Part shown: positions 8,982-17,288 of the stretch, one piece after another
Layout of the letters: the number at the start of each line of letters is the position of its first letter
Position numbering within the stretch: position 1 is the stretch's first letter
Origin: Candidatus Binatia bacterium
Lineage (GTDB): Bacteria; Desulfobacterota; Binatia; HRBIN30
Reading direction: 5' to 3'
Length of the DNA stretch: 64,000 bases
Assembly (NCBI GenBank): GCA_026004215.1
Contig: BPIR01000001.1
Coordinates: 248,001-312,000, forward strand
Made by a program: the position numbers and the translations under genes
Notes under the pieces: generated by a model
Told to the model about the DNA's origin: nothing
The model's input: the letters and a program-made list of their open reading frames with translations, nothing else
Database searches by the model: none

Positions 8982-9720
8982 AGTTGCCCTGGTAACCGGC
9001 GCCGGGTCCGGCATTGGCCGGGCAACGGCAGAGCGGCTGGCGCGCGAGGGCGCATTTGTGGTCGGCTTGGACGTCTCCGAACAGGGACTGGACGAGACGC
9101 GGAGGATGCTTCTCGAGGCCGGTGGCGAAGCCGAAGTGCATCCCTGCGATGTGACGGACGAGGCCAGCGTAGACGCGGTCATTCGCAAAGTTGCGGAGCA
9201 CCATGGCGGACTCGACGTGGTCGTCAATGCCGCGGGCATTGGGCGAGCGATCCGGTTCGAGGATCTGACCTTAGCGGAATGGGATCGTGTGTTACGCGTG
9301 AATTTGTTTGGCCCGTTTTTGGTCACGCATGCCGCCTTGCCGCACATGCTGGGACGGCCCGGCGCAAATATTGTCAACGTTTCCTCGATCGCTGGCCTAC
9401 GAGGGCAAGCCTACAATACGGCGTACTGCGCTTCGAAGGCTGGTTTACTGAACTTCACCCGTGCTTTGGCTCTGGAATTTGCCACCCGCGGCTTACGCGC
9501 GAATTGCGTTTGCCCAGGTGGTGTGAAGACGCCGCTGGTCAAAAACTTCGTGCCGGATTCCTCGATGGAGCCCCACTTGCTGTCGTATGCCATGCCTCCG
9601 ATCCCCGGCAAGTGGGGGAAGCCTGCGGACGTGGCCGCTGCCATCGCTTTTCTGGCGAGCGATGAAGCTCAAATGATCAACGGTGCTGCCTTGGTCGTCG
9701 ACTTCGGGGTGCTTGCCTGA
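8953..9720 (+). CDS. Short-chain dehydrogenase/reductase
   Basis: A 255-aa classical SDR. The cofactor motif TGAGSGIG is at 15-22, the NNAG-type motif is VNAAG, and the catalytic set is S145 (VNVSS), Y158 and K162 (YCASK). The ATG at 8953 is chosen because it gives the standard distance to the glycine motif; it lies inside the preceding gene. It probably oxidises a hydroxyl or reduces a keto group on the pathway intermediate, with the ligase immediately downstream. Confidence 0.93.
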   Translation: MQPSKRFLNKVALVTGAGSGIGRATAERLAREGAFVVGLDVSEQGLDETRRMLLEAGGEAEVHPCDVTDEASVDAVIRKVAEHHGGLDVVVNAAGIGRAIRFEDLTLAEWDRVLRVNLFGPFLVTHAALPHMLGRPGANIVNVSSIAGLRGQAYNTAYCASKAGLLNFTRALALEFATRGLRANCVCPGGVKTPLVKNFVPDSSMEPHLLSYAMPPIPGKWGKPADVAAAIAFLASDEAQMINGAALVVDFGVLA

Positions 9721-9734
9721 ACAGGGGCAGATTC

Positions 9735-11246
9735 ATGGAATTGATCACCGAACTTGTAGCCCGGCGAGCCCGAGAAGAAGGAGGCCGAACTTTCGTTTTC
9801 CATGAGGGGCGCCGTTGTACGTATGCCGAGTTTCACGCTGCGAGTAATCGGGTCGCTCGTGCTCTCCGCCAGCTCGGCGTGCGCAAAGGCGATCGGGTCA
9901 CCCTGGCGATGCAAAATGCGCTGGAGTACCTTTTGGCGGCCTTCGGCATCCTCAAAGCGGGTGCGGTTCTACACCCCGTCAATCCCGGCCTAGGGGCGCC
10001 GGAACTGTCGTATCTGCTGGGCCACGCTGAGCCCCGGTTGGTTGTGACGAACGCAGAGACATTGGGCAAGATCCCCCGCAACCAACTCGAGTGCGCATCC
10101 ACACTACGCTGGGTGTCTTTTGGTGCCGCTCCCGATAGCATTGATTTGCGGCCCTTGCTGGCGGCCGCCTCGGCTGCGGATGTGGACTCGGATATAGGTC
10201 CGGAGGACCCCTCTACCCTTCTCTACACGTCCGGCACCACGGGGAATCCGAAAGGAGTGCTGTTCCGCCATCGCAGTACGGGCGCGGCGGGAAAGCATTT
10301 CGTCGAGGTCTTGGGTATTAGTCGGGAAGACGTGATCCTGGCGGTGACACCGTTGTTTCACGGTAATGCCTGGGGTGCCGTAGTGACTGCGCTCCAAGCC
10401 GCAGGGACGGTTGCCTTCCCGAAAGCGTTTTCCGCATCGCAGTTTTGGCCCTTGGTACACGCATCCGGGGCCACAGTTTTATATACGTTGGGCACGATCT
10501 TAGCGATTCTGCTTGCCCAAACGGCGAGCGAAGCGGAACGATCGAGTCGGTTGCGGATCATTCTCGGTCTAGGCAGTGCGCCGCTGCGGGAGAGGATTCG
10601 GGAGCGATTTGGCGTGCGCGAGGTGGTGGAGTGTTTTGGTTCTACCGATGCCGGCGTGGTGACGATCGAACCGCCTGGGTTGCCACCCCGCCCGGGTTCG
10701 TGCGGGCCGGCTGTTCCCGGAGTGCAAATTCGGATTGTGGATGATAACGGCCAGTCCCTGCCCCCACGTCACGTGGGAGAGATCGCCGTACGGTCGCCGC
10801 ATTGCTTGGCCGAATATTTTCGGGATCCGGAGCAAACGCGGGCTGCACTTCGGGACGGCTGGTTTTTCACGGGCGATCTGGGCTTTCTCGACGAGGATGG
10901 CTGGCTTTACTTTGTAGACCGCAAGCGCGACGTGATTCGCCGGGGTGGTGAGAACGTCTCCAGCGTCTACGTAGAAAAGGTCTTGCGCGATCATCCGGCA
11001 GTTGCCGAAGTCGCTGTAATTGGCGTCCCGGATCCCGTTCTCGGCCAGGAAATCAAAGCGTTCGTGGTGCCGGCAGCCGAGGTGACCGAAGAAGAGTTGC
11101 GGGCATTCGCAGCACAGCGACTGGCAAAATTCCAAGTCCCCAGATATTGGGAATTTCGCAGCTCCTTGCCTAAAACGCCCACACAGAGGGTGGAGAAGTA
11201 CAAACTGCGGGCGGAGGCGGGCCCACACCGGCCGTTGCTGGGATGA
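9735..11246 (+). CDS. AMP-forming acyl-CoA synthetase/ligase (first of three)
   Basis: A 503-aa member of the ANL superfamily. The P-loop YTSGTTGNPKG is at 164-174, the adenylate motif GWFFTGDLGFLDEDG follows, and the hinge DRKRDVIRRGGENVSS and C-terminal PKTPTQRVEKYKLR are intact. The catalytic Lys in the last segment appears replaced or shifted (PTQRVEKYKLR). It activates a carboxylic acid to its CoA thioester through an acyl-AMP. It starts 14 nt after the SDR. Confidence 0.92.
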   Translation: MELITELVARRAREEGGRTFVFHEGRRCTYAEFHAASNRVARALRQLGVRKGDRVTLAMQNALEYLLAAFGILKAGAVLHPVNPGLGAPELSYLLGHAEPRLVVTNAETLGKIPRNQLECASTLRWVSFGAAPDSIDLRPLLAAASAADVDSDIGPEDPSTLLYTSGTTGNPKGVLFRHRSTGAAGKHFVEVLGISREDVILAVTPLFHGNAWGAVVTALQAAGTVAFPKAFSASQFWPLVHASGATVLYTLGTILAILLAQTASEAERSSRLRIILGLGSAPLRERIRERFGVREVVECFGSTDAGVVTIEPPGLPPRPGSCGPAVPGVQIRIVDDNGQSLPPRHVGEIAVRSPHCLAEYFRDPEQTRAALRDGWFFTGDLGFLDEDGWLYFVDRKRDVIRRGGENVSSVYVEKVLRDHPAVAEVAVIGVPDPVLGQEIKAFVVPAAEVTEEELRAFAAQRLAKFQVPRYWEFRSSLPKTPTQRVEKYKLRAEAGPHRPLLG

Positions 11247-11310
11247 ACGAACCACAACAGGCTTGTATAGCGCGCGGGTGTGTGGGCGAGCGAAGGTAGG
11301 AGGTTTCCCG

Positions 11311-12960
11311 ATGAGCTTCACGTTGCCGGCGATTCATGACGGAATTGCCTCACTCGTTCCCGATCGCGAGGCGGTGGTCACGCCGAACAGGCGCCTGTCT
11401 TGGGCTGAATTTGCGGAGCGCTCGCGGAAACTCGCTTGGGTGCTGCACGGTAGTGGTCTCGGGTGTCACCGAGCGCGGTCGGCGCTCATGCCTTGGGAAT
11501 CCGGGCAGGATCACTTGGGAATTTATCTGTACAACTGCCCCGAGTATTTAGAGGCAATGGTGGCTGCCTTTCGTGCGCGTGTGGCACCGTTCAACGTGAA
11601 CTATCGCTACGTGGAGCAGGAACTCTTGTACCTGCTTCGCGACGCGCGCCCGGCTGCCATTGTCTACCACGCCAGTTTTGCCCCGCGGTTGGCGCAGGTC
11701 TTGCCAGAGCTCCGCAATGTCCGTCTCTTGTTGCAGGTCGCCGACGATAGCGGCAACGCACTGCTTCCGGGAGCATTGGATTACGAAACGGCTTTACGCG
11801 ACGCTCCCGACGAGCCGCTGCCTTTCCAGCCCGATCCGGATGATCTCTACATCGTTTACACGGGTGGTACGACGGGCCAGCCCAAAGGAGTTTTGTGGCG
11901 CCAGGAGGACATTTTCTTTGCCGCCATGGGTGGACGGGTTCCGGGAGGAACGCCGGTCCAAAACCTCGAGGAATTGTTGCAGCGAGTACCTTATGGCGGG
12001 TTTATGCGGATCTTGCCCGCACCGCCTTTCATGCATGGTGCCGGGCATTGGACAGCCCTGATGATTTTACATCAAGGAGGCACGGTGGTGATCCCTAAAG
12101 AAGTGCGCCATCTGGATCCCGATGACATTTGGCAAACAATCGAAAGGGAAAAGGTTTTCTCGCTTTCCATTGTCGGCGACGCCTTTGCGGTTCCCCTGCT
12201 GGACCAGTTAGAACGCAAACAGTACGATCTCTCGTCGCTGCGTGTCATCGGTTCCGGTGGGGCACTGCTGTCTCCGTCCGTCAAGGCTGCACTGTTGGAA
12301 CGTTTGCCCCATGTCACCGTAGTGGACGGCTTTGGCTCGTCGGAAACCGGCGCCCAAGGCGCAGCCGCTGCATCCAGCGCCAGTGACGTGACGTCGCGAT
12401 TCCAAATGGATGCGGATACGGTAGTCCTCGACGAACGCCGGCTACGTGTATTGCAGCCTGAAGAACGGGAGGTCGGTTGGATTGCCCGAAAGGGCTATGT
12501 GCCGCTTGGGTATCTCGGAGACCGAGAGAAAACCGAGCGAACCTTCGTCACGATCGAAGGTGTGCGGTACGCTGTCCCAGGGGATCGCGCTCATTATGCG
12601 GAAGACGGCAGCGTGGTGGTGCTCGGTAGAGACTCGGTGTGCATCAACACTGGCGGTGAAAAGGTTTACGCGGAGGAAGTGGAGCAGGTGCTGAAAAAGC
12701 ACCCATCTGTTTACGACGTTCTGGTTACAGCAACACCCAGCGAACGCTGGGGCCAGCAGGTGACGGCCGTGGTAGCGTTGCGGCCAGGGATGCGGGCAAC
12801 CGCGCAGGAGTTGCGCGACTTCGCCGCCAGAGAGTTGGCGCGCTACAAGCTTCCCCGCGCCGTGGTGTTCGTGGACCACGTGGTGCGCAGTCCCACCGGT
12901 AAGCCCGACTATCGCTGGGCCCGCCAAGTCGCACTGGAAAAGCTGGGGATCTCGGCTTGA
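11311..12960 (+). CDS. AMP-forming acyl-CoA synthetase, FadD19/FadD3-like (second of three)
   Basis: A 549-aa ANL ligase with YTGGTTGQPKG at 183-193 and the C-terminal SPTGKPDYRWA segment that supplies the catalytic Lys. The segment PFNVNYRYVEQELLYLL is typical of the mycobacterial FadD19/FadD3 group that activates sterol-derived acids, which fits the CYP125-like P450 upstream; specificity remains inference. GTAGGAGG precedes the ATG at 11311. The in-frame upstream codon at 11263 has no ribosome site. Confidence 0.92.
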   Translation: MSFTLPAIHDGIASLVPDREAVVTPNRRLSWAEFAERSRKLAWVLHGSGLGCHRARSALMPWESGQDHLGIYLYNCPEYLEAMVAAFRARVAPFNVNYRYVEQELLYLLRDARPAAIVYHASFAPRLAQVLPELRNVRLLLQVADDSGNALLPGALDYETALRDAPDEPLPFQPDPDDLYIVYTGGTTGQPKGVLWRQEDIFFAAMGGRVPGGTPVQNLEELLQRVPYGGFMRILPAPPFMHGAGHWTALMILHQGGTVVIPKEVRHLDPDDIWQTIEREKVFSLSIVGDAFAVPLLDQLERKQYDLSSLRVIGSGGALLSPSVKAALLERLPHVTVVDGFGSSETGAQGAAAASSASDVTSRFQMDADTVVLDERRLRVLQPEEREVGWIARKGYVPLGYLGDREKTERTFVTIEGVRYAVPGDRAHYAEDGSVVVLGRDSVCINTGGEKVYAEEVEQVLKKHPSVYDVLVTATPSERWGQQVTAVVALRPGMRATAQELRDFAARELARYKLPRAVVFVDHVVRSPTGKPDYRWARQVALEKLGISA

Positions 12961-13002
12961 GCTCGAGGGACAGCCAACGGCATTTCGCAGGATCGAGGCG
13001 AG

Positions 13003-13038
13003 ACGCCCACATTCATCCGCGTGATGTGTGGCGGGCGT
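13003..13038 (+). terminator. Imperfect hairpin downstream of the second acyl-CoA ligase
   Basis: ACGCCCACAT at 13003-13012 pairs imperfectly with ATGTGTGGCGGGCGT at 13024-13038. No T-run follows, so if it is a terminator it is not a classical intrinsic one. It lies between the ligase and the OmpA lipoprotein gene. Confidence 0.3.
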
Positions 13039-13157
13039 AGATCCTGAGGCACGGAACGCGCTGCGCGGTGCCGGACCTCTCTCTTGCGATGCCCGTATTG
13101 CTCTTTCCGGTGCGTGCTGCGTTAATGAAGTGCAACCCTATGGAGGTCAGTCATATC

Positions 13158-13871
13158 ATGTTCTCGGTTCCGTTGAGTAAGAAGGTTGTTGTCGGCCTGG
13201 TCACGGCTGCGTTCGTTTTCAGTGGTTGCGCCGTGTACGAGCGTTCTCCGCGGACGGTTCAGGGTGCCGGAATCGGAGCCGCAGCCGGAGCTGCGACTGG
13301 AGCTGCCGTGGGAGCGATCGTGGGTGGGGGCAAAGGAGCAGGACAAGGGGCAGCGATTGGCGCAGTGCTCGGTGCATTGGGGGGCGGATTGATTGGCAGT
13401 TATTTGGATCAACAGGCGCGAGAGATGGAAGCGATTCTGGCGGAGCAAGATCGGCTGCGGCGAGAGCAGGGCCGGTTGGACGTGGCGTTATCGAGTGACA
13501 TCTTGTTCGCGTCGGGAAGCGCCAGCTTGCAACCGGGGGCGAGAGATAAAATTCGCCAGCTTGCCGGCGTTCTCAACCGCTACCCCCGAACCACGATCCA
13601 GGTCGTTGGCCATACGGACAGCCGAGGCTCCGAAGAGTCCAATCTCGAGCTTTCTCGCCGGCGCGCTCAGGCGGTGGCAGAGGAACTGGTAGCGGCCGGC
13701 GTGTCTGCGTCGAGGATCACAACTTTTGGGCGCGGCGAGTCGAGTCCCATCGCAAATAATGACACACCGGAGGGACGCGCAATGAATCGCCGTGTGGAAA
13801 TCATCATTCAGCCGGACGAGGGTTTGCGGCGGGAACAGGAACAAGGGGGCACGTACGACGAGCCGCGTTGA
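13158..13871 (+). CDS. OmpA-family lipoprotein with glycine-zipper domain
   Basis: A 237-aa envelope protein. Residues 1-23 form a signal peptide ending at a lipobox-like FSGC, so C24 is the probable lipidated residue. A glycine-zipper segment (GAAAGAATGAAVG and repeats, about 35-80) follows, then an OmpA-like peptidoglycan-binding domain at about 110-230 with VVGHTDSRGSEESN and LSRRRAQAVAEEL. The layout matches YiaD-type lipoproteins that tie the outer membrane to peptidoglycan. The ATG at 13158 starts the signal peptide directly; earlier in-frame starts would bury it. Confidence 0.9.
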   Translation: MFSVPLSKKVVVGLVTAAFVFSGCAVYERSPRTVQGAGIGAAAGAATGAAVGAIVGGGKGAGQGAAIGAVLGALGGGLIGSYLDQQAREMEAILAEQDRLRREQGRLDVALSSDILFASGSASLQPGARDKIRQLAGVLNRYPRTTIQVVGHTDSRGSEESNLELSRRRAQAVAEELVAAGVSASRITTFGRGESSPIANNDTPEGRAMNRRVEIIIQPDEGLRREQEQGGTYDEPR

Positions 13872-13880
13872 TTTGCAAAG

Positions 13881-15449
13881 GTGCAGCGGCCAGTAAAGAA
13901 GATCCGCAGCCTCGCAGAACTCCCTTCCATTTGGAGTCGCCAATGGGGGGATTTAGTTGCGGTCGCGGATGTCCGCCAAACGTGCACCTACCGCGACTTA
14001 GACTGGTCGTCTGCGCGGTGGGCATCTGCATTGCGCCGCCACGGCTTTGAGCCTGGCGCCCGTGTGGCTTTATGGGGCGGAAACAGCGCCCGCTGGTTAG
14101 CGCGGGCCTTTGGTGTGTGGCGGGCTGGTGCAACCCTGATCCCGCTCTCCACCTTCGCGACGCCCCGGGAACTTCAGCAAATTCTGGATAGTGCGCGCCC
14201 CGATCTGGTGGTGACCGATCGCTGGCTGCGGGGGCGTGACCTTGCGGAGATTCTGTCTTCCGTGCAAATGCCGCAATCGGTGCAACGTGTCGTTTGCAGC
14301 CACGCGGGGGGCGCGTCCGATTGCGAACCGGAAGAGCGTTTTTTGCGCGCTGCTTCGCCACTCGACGGAGGCGACGATCTCGCAGGTGCCGAGGACGTCG
14401 CGTTAGTCCTGTACACGTCCGGAACCACCGGGCGTCCGAAGGGGGTGCGGCTCCAGCACCGTGCTGTCCTGGGTGCGATGTGGCCGACGGTTGCCCGAGG
14501 TGGCTTGAGGGTGAAGGATCGCCTGGTTTCGAGCCTCCCGCTGTTTTGGGTGGCCGGCCTTTGTATTCGCGCGTTACCGACGCTCGCAAGTGGCTGTGCG
14601 CTGTTGGTGATGGAAACTTTTGATGTTGGCGAACTGTTGGAGTTATTGCAGGTGTGGCAGCCTACCGGCATTCATTTGCGACCTCCACAAGTCACTTCCT
14701 TACTTTCGCATCCACACTTCGACCCCAAGTTGCTAGCTCGCATCCGAAGGGGCGGCGGCCGCAATGCATGGTACGCCCCTCACTTAGGCCGCGCTCGCTT
14801 GATTACCGGATACGGAATGACGGAGATGTCTGGCTACGTTACTGCGCTCAGTTGGCGGGATTCCGAGCACGTACGCGCGACGGGGATCGGAAAACCATTA
14901 CCCCGGGTGGAGATCAAGATCATGGACGAGAACGGGCAGGAATGCGCCAGTGGCCAGACCGGGGAAATTGTCGTGCGCGGGCCTGGTCTTTTTCAGGGTT
15001 ACGAGGGGGATCATCCGCGCCCGTATCTGGACACCCAGGGGTTCTTTTGGACTGGAGACTTGGGCTTTTTTGACGAGCGCGGGGAGCTCCGCTTTGTCGG
15101 AAGAAAAAAGGAACTCTTGCGCTGCAAGGGAATTAACGTATCACCCCTCGAGGTGGAAAGTATTCTCGCGGAACACCCGAGCGTCGAAGCCGCGTTCGTG
15201 GTCGGCCTTCCACCAGACGGATTCGACCAGCGACTGGTGGCGCTGGTCGTTTCGCGCGACGGGGTCAATTACGAGGCCGCATGGCGGCAGTGGTGCCGGG
15301 AGAAACTATCGGCATACAAATGCCCGAGCGACTTCGTGCTCGTGCAGCGACACGAAATTCCCTTTGGGCCCACGAGTAAACCGCAGCGCAGGGAACTCGC
15401 CGCCTTAGCCGCAGCCCGGCTGGCTGGGGGCGCGACAACGGACCAGTAG
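13881..15449 (+). CDS. AMP-forming acyl-CoA synthetase/ligase (third of three)
   Basis: A 522-aa ANL ligase starting at GTG 13881, 9 nt after the lipoprotein gene. The P-loop YTSGTTGRPKG is at 178-188, the motif GYGMTEMSG and the adenylate loop FWTGDLGFFDERG follow, then the hinge FVGRKKELLRCKGINVSP. The C-terminal segment PTSKPQRREL has a Lys at the catalytic position. It differs from the two ligases upstream in length and N-terminus, so it is not a recent duplicate. Its substrate is unknown. Confidence 0.9.
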   Translation: MQRPVKKIRSLAELPSIWSRQWGDLVAVADVRQTCTYRDLDWSSARWASALRRHGFEPGARVALWGGNSARWLARAFGVWRAGATLIPLSTFATPRELQQILDSARPDLVVTDRWLRGRDLAEILSSVQMPQSVQRVVCSHAGGASDCEPEERFLRAASPLDGGDDLAGAEDVALVLYTSGTTGRPKGVRLQHRAVLGAMWPTVARGGLRVKDRLVSSLPLFWVAGLCIRALPTLASGCALLVMETFDVGELLELLQVWQPTGIHLRPPQVTSLLSHPHFDPKLLARIRRGGGRNAWYAPHLGRARLITGYGMTEMSGYVTALSWRDSEHVRATGIGKPLPRVEIKIMDENGQECASGQTGEIVVRGPGLFQGYEGDHPRPYLDTQGFFWTGDLGFFDERGELRFVGRKKELLRCKGINVSPLEVESILAEHPSVEAAFVVGLPPDGFDQRLVALVVSRDGVNYEAAWRQWCREKLSAYKCPSDFVLVQRHEIPFGPTSKPQRRELAALAAARLAGGATTDQ

Positions 15450-15483
15450 CGCGAGCGCGACCGAGCAGTGCCCCCCGCTCGCG
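15450..15483 (+). terminator. Hairpin after the third ligase
   Basis: CGCGAGCG at 15450-15457 is exactly complementary to CGCTCGCG at 15476-15483, giving an 8-bp GC stem with an 18-nt loop directly after the ligase stop codon. There is no T-run. The 170 nt after it, up to 15653, show no gene. Confidence 0.35.
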
Positions 15484-15653
15484 GCGTTAATGCTCGCCCA
15501 CTGGGCTATGTGTTCGTTCGCTTCCGGTTTCCCTCGCTGGGCTGGTGCCGGTGGTCGTCACTGGCAGGTTCGCGCAGGATGCTTCCATACGGCACGCCTA
15601 CCGTGTTAAGCGAGGGGCGCATTTTGCGACTGTGATCGAAGGGGAAGACGGCG

Positions 15654-17288
15654 ATGAACCGCACAGCGAGCGAGCCAAGCAGCGTGTCGTCGAACGTGCT
15701 GCCCAACAGCAGCGACTTTTTGGAACTGTACGCATTTGAGCGTCCCCCGGCGCCGCTCCCGGTGGAAGACTTTATTGACGAGCTTAGATCCCTGATCCGG
15801 GATTTCGCGCTCGAGCCGGACTTAGCGGAGGCTCTGAAATACGGCCGCGTGGATCGGGAAGCCATGCGCCGTTGGATCAAAGAATACTATCAGTTCATAC
15901 GGCTCGACGCCCAGGGCAGCGCGGCGATGATCGCGCGGTGTCCGCGCCGGGGGTTGTTCCTGGCGTTGAGCCCGATTGTCAACCGTAAGACGGGTTTTTA
16001 TCAAGTGACCGCCCCGCCGCGCGACCTGTTTGTGCGCTTTGCGGAGGCTTTTGGTGTTTCTCTCGCAGAACTGGAAGCTCACTATCCTTGCCCGGAGACG
16101 CTGCAGGCAAAATATGCCCGGCTTCAATTTCAATTCGATACCTTCGAGTCGGGTTTTGCCGTCACGGCCCTGGGTGCCGAGGGCGTATTGCTGGACGTCG
16201 TGCGGGACGAGCGCCCGTGGCTTTGCCAGAGAGGAATCGCGGAATACATGAAGCGGGCCTTTGGCCTGAGCGACGATGCCGTGGCCTACTGGCGTGCGTA
16301 CGAAGATTTCCGCAGCTTTGTGTGCGAACCCGTTTGGGAAATAACGGCTGAGATCGCCAGCGATGCGAGCCAACAGCAACGGTTGCGTACGACGCTGAAA
16401 CACTGGTTGCTTTTGTACGCCAACATGCGCCGGGCTTGGGCCCAGATCATTCGTGGCGAGTACACGTTTCCGGAAATCGGCTGGCCTCCGCCCGGGCGAA
16501 CCTTTCAGCGCAGCGAACAGCAAAGCCACGAGGAGCTGGTGGAAGAACTCGCCGAATTTTGCCTCGCATTGCCGCAGGCGCCAGAGACGGCCTTTGGGTT
16601 ACTGCTCTCGGGAAAAGCCTCACTGGCTGCAGCGAAGGAGCTGATCAAGGACTTCATCCACATGGATGCCACGCGCTGCATAGCGGGTCAGTTCAGCCGC
16701 ATCGCACAGGGCAAAGCATTGCGCGCGATTAGTCAGGCATTTGCGACGGAGTCTGGCGGTTATTTGACGCGCAATCACATGGAAATCTGGGCAGATTTTG
16801 CGGAGCGCGCATGCGGCATCTCCCGCCGCGAGCTGTTCGAGTGGCAACCGCCGACCGAGACCATCGGCAGCGGTTACGTGACCAAGTGGTTTCTCGTACA
16901 TTGCCCGCCCGAGGAAGCCATTGCTGCATTTCACCTCGGTCCGCCTCCCCAAGCCAAGGCGAAACTCGGAAAGCGGGCGCTGGGAATCGGCCAAGGTGGC
17001 GCGGCCGGAGAAGGTTTGCTCGAGGCCCGACCGGGAAAACATCCACTGACGCAGGCTCTGGAACGTTTGGGCCTGGATGCGGACTTAGCGGATTACTTCT
17101 TCCGGCTTCATCGTGAGATCGAGCCGTTCGAGCAGGAAGAAGGTTGGGAGTACGTGCCTGAGGTGGTGCAAACCCATGAGCAGCGCCAGCGCTTCAAGCG
17201 GGCGTACATCGAAAAAATATTGGCGGAAGCTCGGAAAGACCAAGCTCTGCTGCGGCGCATGAAAGAGCTGTCTGGTTTACCCGTCTAA
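15654..17288 (+). CDS. Tandem heme-oxygenase-fold (PqqC/TenA/HDO-like) protein
   Basis: A 544-aa, all-helical protein. Residues of about 45-290 and 300-440 look like two copies of the PqqC/TenA/heme-oxygenase-like fold. Copy 1 has REAMRRWIKEYYQFIRLD and DLFVRFAEAFGVS; copy 2 has LAAAKELIKDFIHMDATRC and HMEIWADFAERACGIS. Copy 2 keeps the His before the W-x-x-F-A helix, whereas copy 1 lacks it, so copy 2 is the better candidate for metal or cofactor binding. A charged C-terminal extension follows. Family members include oxygenases, diiron oxidases and thiaminases; the reaction here is unknown. It overlaps the convergent GT39-like gene by 12 nt. Confidence 0.7.
   Translation: MNRTASEPSSVSSNVLPNSSDFLELYAFERPPAPLPVEDFIDELRSLIRDFALEPDLAEALKYGRVDREAMRRWIKEYYQFIRLDAQGSAAMIARCPRRGLFLALSPIVNRKTGFYQVTAPPRDLFVRFAEAFGVSLAELEAHYPCPETLQAKYARLQFQFDTFESGFAVTALGAEGVLLDVVRDERPWLCQRGIAEYMKRAFGLSDDAVAYWRAYEDFRSFVCEPVWEITAEIASDASQQQRLRTTLKHWLLLYANMRRAWAQIIRGEYTFPEIGWPPPGRTFQRSEQQSHEELVEELAEFCLALPQAPETAFGLLLSGKASLAAAKELIKDFIHMDATRCIAGQFSRIAQGKALRAISQAFATESGGYLTRNHMEIWADFAERACGISRRELFEWQPPTETIGSGYVTKWFLVHCPPEEAIAAFHLGPPPQAKAKLGKRALGIGQGGAAGEGLLEARPGKHPLTQALERLGLDADLADYFFRLHREIEPFEQEEGWEYVPEVVQTHEQRQRFKRAYIEKILAEARKDQALLRRMKELSGLPV

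Noticed and set aside
13804..14589. A 261-codon minus-strand open frame.
   Set aside because: Antisense to the third ligase and the end of the OmpA gene; Arg/Pro-rich translation without domains.
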